This document shows, in pieces, positions 62,406 through 64,000 of a stretch of 64,000 nt of DNA. The DNA comes from Amblyornis subalaris (taxonomy: Eukaryota; Chordata; Aves; Passeriformes; Ptilonorhynchidae): contig JACAXG010000032.1 of the NCBI GenBank assembly GCA_018881555.1, positions 2,740,837 to 2,804,836 of the forward strand. Reading direction: 5' to 3'. Position 1 is the stretch's first letter. Every line of letters starts with the position of its first letter. The translations under genes and the position numbers were made by a program. A model generated the notes under the pieces. It was not told the DNA's origin, ran no database searches, and saw only the letters and a program-made list of their open reading frames with translations.

Positions 62406-64000
62406 AGCAGCAGATGGAGCACTGATCTGATTACGGGGGTTGGTCAGCAGTGGCAACATTTCTGTTGCTTGAACAGAAACATGCACACCTGGATGAACAT
62501 CTGGAAATACTGAGAAAATATACCAAACCCTCTNATTCAAAGGTGTCTTTTTGAAGGGAACCCAGATCTCTGGAAACATACATCAACTCTTTCTGTACTA
62601 TTTAAAAAATTAAAAATATTAACACCAGCATTTCCACTATGTGCAGACCCCAGCCCTTTCAGAAGGCATATAGAAGTGTTCTGCAGACAGCTGATGAATA
62701 GACATGTTCAGAAGAGATAGGCAGAGAAAAATTCAGTTACTGGTACACACCATTTTGCCTATATGTACCTGACTGGAAGTACTTCACATTTGCAGACATC
62801 AAGCGTTTGGGGAATACAAAGGACCCAAACTGAGGTGTCTGGGGCTTAGGAATCTATACAGAGAGGAAGCAGCCAAGACAAGGAGCANGGATGCCCTGTA
62901 GGCTCTCTCCTGATGACCCCTTTGGCACACTGCTGTGCCTCTCAAATGCAGAGGAGAGATGAGAAGATGAGAAGGAGCAGGAAGTTTTGTTAAAGCCCTT
63001 TCCATCTCCTTCCGGTCTTCCCTTTTTCATCATCCTGTTGCAGCAAGAGACATGTTTCAATGTTGAAGGAGAAACACAAAGTTGCTCAGGCTGCATTTTT
63101 TTTCTCGGATAATGATGCACTGGGAAAAGCTAGCAGGACAAATAGAAGAATCTTTGAGGCTGGAACTCCTCTGGAGCCACTCAGTCTGTTTGACAGTCCA
63201 CACTGACCAGCAGGCTAAGCTGGTCAAGCACATCTTCCATTCTTACCAGAGAACTCTCCTAAAGGAGAACTATCTCCTAAAGGAATATAGATAGTGGGTA
63301 AATACAATTTAGTTTCAATTTAGAATTGGAAGANGAAAAAAATTATCTATGCTTACCCGAATCAATATAGCTACTCAGGATTTGATTTCACAGCAAAGTA
63401 GCTTCATCAGCTACTTATGCTAAAGGTTAATTAAGATTGTATTTGTCAATGTATGAATATGGGTATGCACATTTCTAGGAATTCTAACCAATGGTAAGAT
63501 TCCATATGCTATTAGGTATTCCTGAGACAGTGCTTTGGAATGTTTGGGTGCCCATGTCTTAACTTCTATTTCCACATTATACTAGAAAGCGTGATGATCT
63601 ATGAATCAAGAGAGTCTCACATGTAATCTAAAAACATGCTGAAAGCATCTCAGTCCAGCATTCATAGAGGTAAATTAAGTTGTCTCTAATTAATTCTATG
63701 AATCATGATTTGAAGCATTTCAGATCCTTTAAAATGTAGAGCTTAATATAAAAATAGGAATTTGTTGAAGTTGTACGTATGGCAGAATAAACAAAANGTT
63801 TCCTTCGGTGTCTAAAAATGTAATTTTTCCCCTTCTTATTTCCATGTGATAGTATGGAGTAAAACTCAAACNTGGGAATGATGTGTCCCAAAAATTAATT
63901 TATAGATGGGGATTATTTTCCATGTTAATATCTGAGATGTTCCTGAAATTTCTTTGGGAATCAATTAACCCATTGATAATAGAAGTATACAGAGGGAAAC
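62406..64000. other. No recognisable feature
   Basis: AT-rich DNA to the window end. Open frames on both strands over 62799-63120 overlap without recognisable domains and carry an N. No transposon was identified. Confidence 0.45.

Noticed and set aside
1..64000. CRISPR array, operons, prophage or other microbial features
   Set aside because: No regularly spaced direct repeats and no dense coding. Repeat content is that of a bird genome.

Overview
The window looks like nuclear DNA of a bird. It is AT-rich and gene-poor. Its only clearly identifiable content is interspersed repeats of avian type: CR1 LINE fragments on both strands, including tails ending in the family's ATTCTRTG-like repeats, and two endogenous-retrovirus LTRs. 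I found no protein-coding gene I can name, no tRNA, rRNA or other RNA gene, no CRISPR array, and nothing prokaryotic. Most of the sequence is probably intergenic or deep-intron DNA. The ERVL-type LTR resembles LTRs I know from neoavian and passerine birds, but I cannot name the species.

Layout. At 1-470 there are two adjacent open reading stretches that a very short GT-AG gap would join. CR1 pieces lie at 1190-1244 (+), 3709-4045 (-), 8919-10255 (+), 23046-23370 (+), 27523-27870 (-), 36555-36660 (+), 40513-41113 (+) and 47545-47668 (-). The 8919-10255 CR1 is split by a 659-bp minus-strand solo LTR at 9436-10094 with a 6-bp target-site duplication. A long, badly decayed, much older CR1-group LINE runs on the minus strand at about 11225-12975. 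A second solo LTR, ERVL-like and 1078 bp, sits at 46410-47487 (-) with a perfect 5-bp duplication. A third LTR-like segment at about 41555-41920 is weaker. A tRNA-derived SINE remnant with recognisable A- and B-box motifs lies at about 62330-62405 (-).

The remaining tens of kilobases hold only short ORFs expected by chance, low-complexity tracts, two perfect short hairpins (17861-17887 and 29312-29338), a palindromic pair of homeodomain-type sites at 17596-17641, and a few ORFs next to good splice signals. The last group is listed at low confidence. The long ORFs of the window (229 aa and 215 aa) fall inside LTRs and are not genes. Single-base Ns become several times denser after about 42.5 kb. 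I did not find a new biological system here. The best-supported results are the dated nesting of mobile elements and the two LTR insertions with intact duplications.
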